A stretch of 25,370 bases of DNA from JBFWNZ01 sp050250795 (GTDB lineage Bacteria > Pseudomonadota > Alphaproteobacteria > UBA8366), in contig JBFWNZ010000009.1 in the NCBI GenBank assembly GCA_050250795.1, forward strand, positions 1-25,370, given 5' to 3'. The notes under the pieces were generated by a model. It was not told where the DNA came from and did not search any database. It was given only the letters and a program-made list of their open reading frames with translations. Of this stretch, positions 24,428 to 25,370 are shown piece after piece (the first letter of the stretch is position 1; each line of letters begins with the position of its first letter). Both the position numbers and the translations under genes were made by a program.

Positions 24428-25370
24428 TCAGTTCCGGCGCGCCCTCAACTCGGCCAGGGCGCGCTGCAACTCCTCGTCGCCGGGCCTGGCCTCGTCGGCC
24501 TCGACCAGGATATCGGGCGCGATGCCGCCTTCGACGGACGAGCCGGAAGGCGTGTGGTAATGCGCCGTCGTCAGCTTGACCGCGTCGTCCTGGCTGAGGC
24601 TGATGATCGTCTGGACCGAGCCCTTGCCGAAGGTCTGCGTTCCGATCAGGCGGGCCCGACCGTTGTCGCGCAGCGCGCCGGCAAAGATTTCAGCGGCCGA
24701 GGCCGACCCCTTGTTGACCAGGATGACGATCGGCAGGCCGGGCAGCATGTCGCCCTTGCGGGCCTTGTAGTAACGCTCCTGCGTCCGTCCGAGGGTCGAG
24801 ACGATCAGGCCGTTGTCGAGGAAATCGTCGGAGATCGCCACCCCCTCGTCGAACAGGCCGCCCGGATTGTTCCGCAGATCGATGACCAGACCGCGCAGCT
24901 TGCGGCCCAGCTTCGCGCGGATGGCCGTCACGGCATCGGCGACCTCCTCATGCGTGTGCTCCGAGATGAAGCTGGTGATCCGCATGTAGCCGACGTCGTC
25001 CTCAAGATGCCAGCGCACCGCCGGCGTACGGATCAATTCGCGCACCAGACTGACGTCGAAGGCCGGACTGCCGTTGCGCGCCACCGTCAGGACGACGCGG
25101 CTGCCGATGGGACCGCGCAACCGCGACACGGCATCGCGCAGATTGACTTCCGCCAGGGAAATCCGGTCGACATGGGTAATCCGGTCGCCCGGCTTCAACC
25201 CGGCGCGCTGCGCCGGCGTGTCGTCGATCGGCGACACGATCTCGACGAACCCCTCGCGCGTCTGAACCTGGATGCCCAGACCGCCGAACTCGCCGCGCGT
25301 CGATTCCCGCATGCTCTGCCGGGCCTCGCGGTCGAGATATGCGCTGTAGGGGTCCAGGGATTCCAGCATC
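24428..25370 (-). CDS. S41-family C-terminal processing peptidase (CtpA-like), partial
   Basis: C-terminal 313 or so residues of a periplasmic serine protease of the Ctp/Prc type, which trims or degrades envelope proteins and, in known cases, cell-wall hydrolases. The gene runs off the end of the window, so its signal peptide and true start are missing; the Met at 25369 is internal. Seen: MLESLDPYSAYLD at the visible start, a PDZ domain (about 28-112, GLGIQV to LVRELI), then the catalytic core with GYMRITSF (127-134), LVIDLRNNPGG (161-171), the serine nucleophile segment NKGSASAAEIFAGAL (219-233) and the general-base lysine K249 in TFGKGSVQ. The catalytic Ser/Lys pair is intact. It ends 13 bp from the convergent SpmA-SpmB gene. 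Confidence 0.94.
   Translation of the reverse strand, partial: MLESLDPYSAYLDREARQSMRESTRGEFGGLGIQVQTREGFVEIVSPIDDTPAQRAGLKPGDRITHVDRISLAEVNLRDAVSRLRGPIGSRVVLTVARNGSPAFDVSLVRELIRTPAVRWHLEDDVGYMRITSFISEHTHEEVADAVTAIRAKLGRKLRGLVIDLRNNPGGLFDEGVAISDDFLDNGLIVSTLGRTQERYYKARKGDMLPGLPIVILVNKGSASAAEIFAGALRDNGRARLIGTQTFGKGSVQTIISLSQDDAVKLTTAHYHTPSGSSVEGGIAPDILVEADEARPGDEELQRALAELRARRN

Noticed and set aside
22794..24560. Long open frames on both strands overlapping the SpmA-SpmB gene (22794-24560 plus, 22924-24333 minus)
   Set aside because: They show no recognisable domains and are Arg/His-rich shadows of GC-rich codon use.
1..25370. Mobile elements, CRISPR arrays, defence islands, rRNA or tRNA genes
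   Set aside because: No transposase, integrase, direct-repeat array or structural RNA was seen; gene content and coding style look uniform across the window.

Overview
The window is GC-rich chromosomal DNA from an alphaproteobacterium, most likely of the Rhodospirillales type. Reasons: a GapR/UPF0335 (DUF2312) gene, a DUF1244 gene, a 41-residue zinc-free ribosomal protein L36, a very long single-chain indolepyruvate oxidoreductase, and N-formylglutamate amidohydrolase next to DUF1244 and gapR, an arrangement I recall from other alphaproteobacteria. I see no insertion sequence, integrase, CRISPR array, rRNA or tRNA. About 20 genes are tightly packed and no gap between genes exceeds about 180 bp.

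Layout. 176-1660 (+) RhlE-like DEAD-box RNA helicase; 1676-2608 (-) DUF2817 protein whose expected catalytic residues are all replaced; 2710-3258 (+) exported TPR protein, possibly leaderless; 3270-4685 (-) pyruvate kinase, preceded on the same strand by an FCD-type GntR regulator (4782-5525); 5623-7029 (-) membrane class III cyclase, two bases behind an EamA exporter (7032-7934, -). On the plus strand follow N-formylglutamate amidohydrolase (8016), a GCS2-type carboxylate-amine ligase (8833), DUF1244 (10055) and gapR (10535). On the minus strand are the indolepyruvate oxidoreductase (10834-14325) and an exported cyclophilin (14499-15077). A UDP-glucuronate 4-epimerase-like gene (15233-16225, +) converges on glcDEF (16248-20259, -). 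Beyond it come rpmJ (20410-20535, -), a methyltransferase (20618-21619, -), a CaiB/BaiF CoA-transferase (21710-22927, -), a fused SpmA-SpmB membrane protein (23056-24414, +) and the C-terminal part of an S41 processing protease (24428 to the edge, -).

Most of the window is housekeeping and central metabolism: glycolysis (pyk), glycolate oxidation (glcDEF), aryl-pyruvate oxidation, sugar-nucleotide epimerisation, RNA and chromosome handling, and envelope proteolysis and folding. No clear-cut new multi-gene system is visible.

The main regulatory observation is a pair of near-identical TGGT-N3-ACCA palindromes, the operator type of FCD-family GntR regulators such as PdhR. One lies 48-58 bp upstream of the GntR gene and the other 47-57 bp upstream of glcD; by eye I found no third copy. 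This suggests that the regulator beside pyk controls itself and the glycolate oxidase operon about 15 kb away. Other points worth a second look are the DUF2817 pseudoenzyme, a cyclase lacking the transition-state arginine, an amide-forming ligase paired with an amidohydrolase, a perfect 9-bp-arm palindrome just upstream of the indolepyruvate oxidoreductase, and two candidate leaderless genes.
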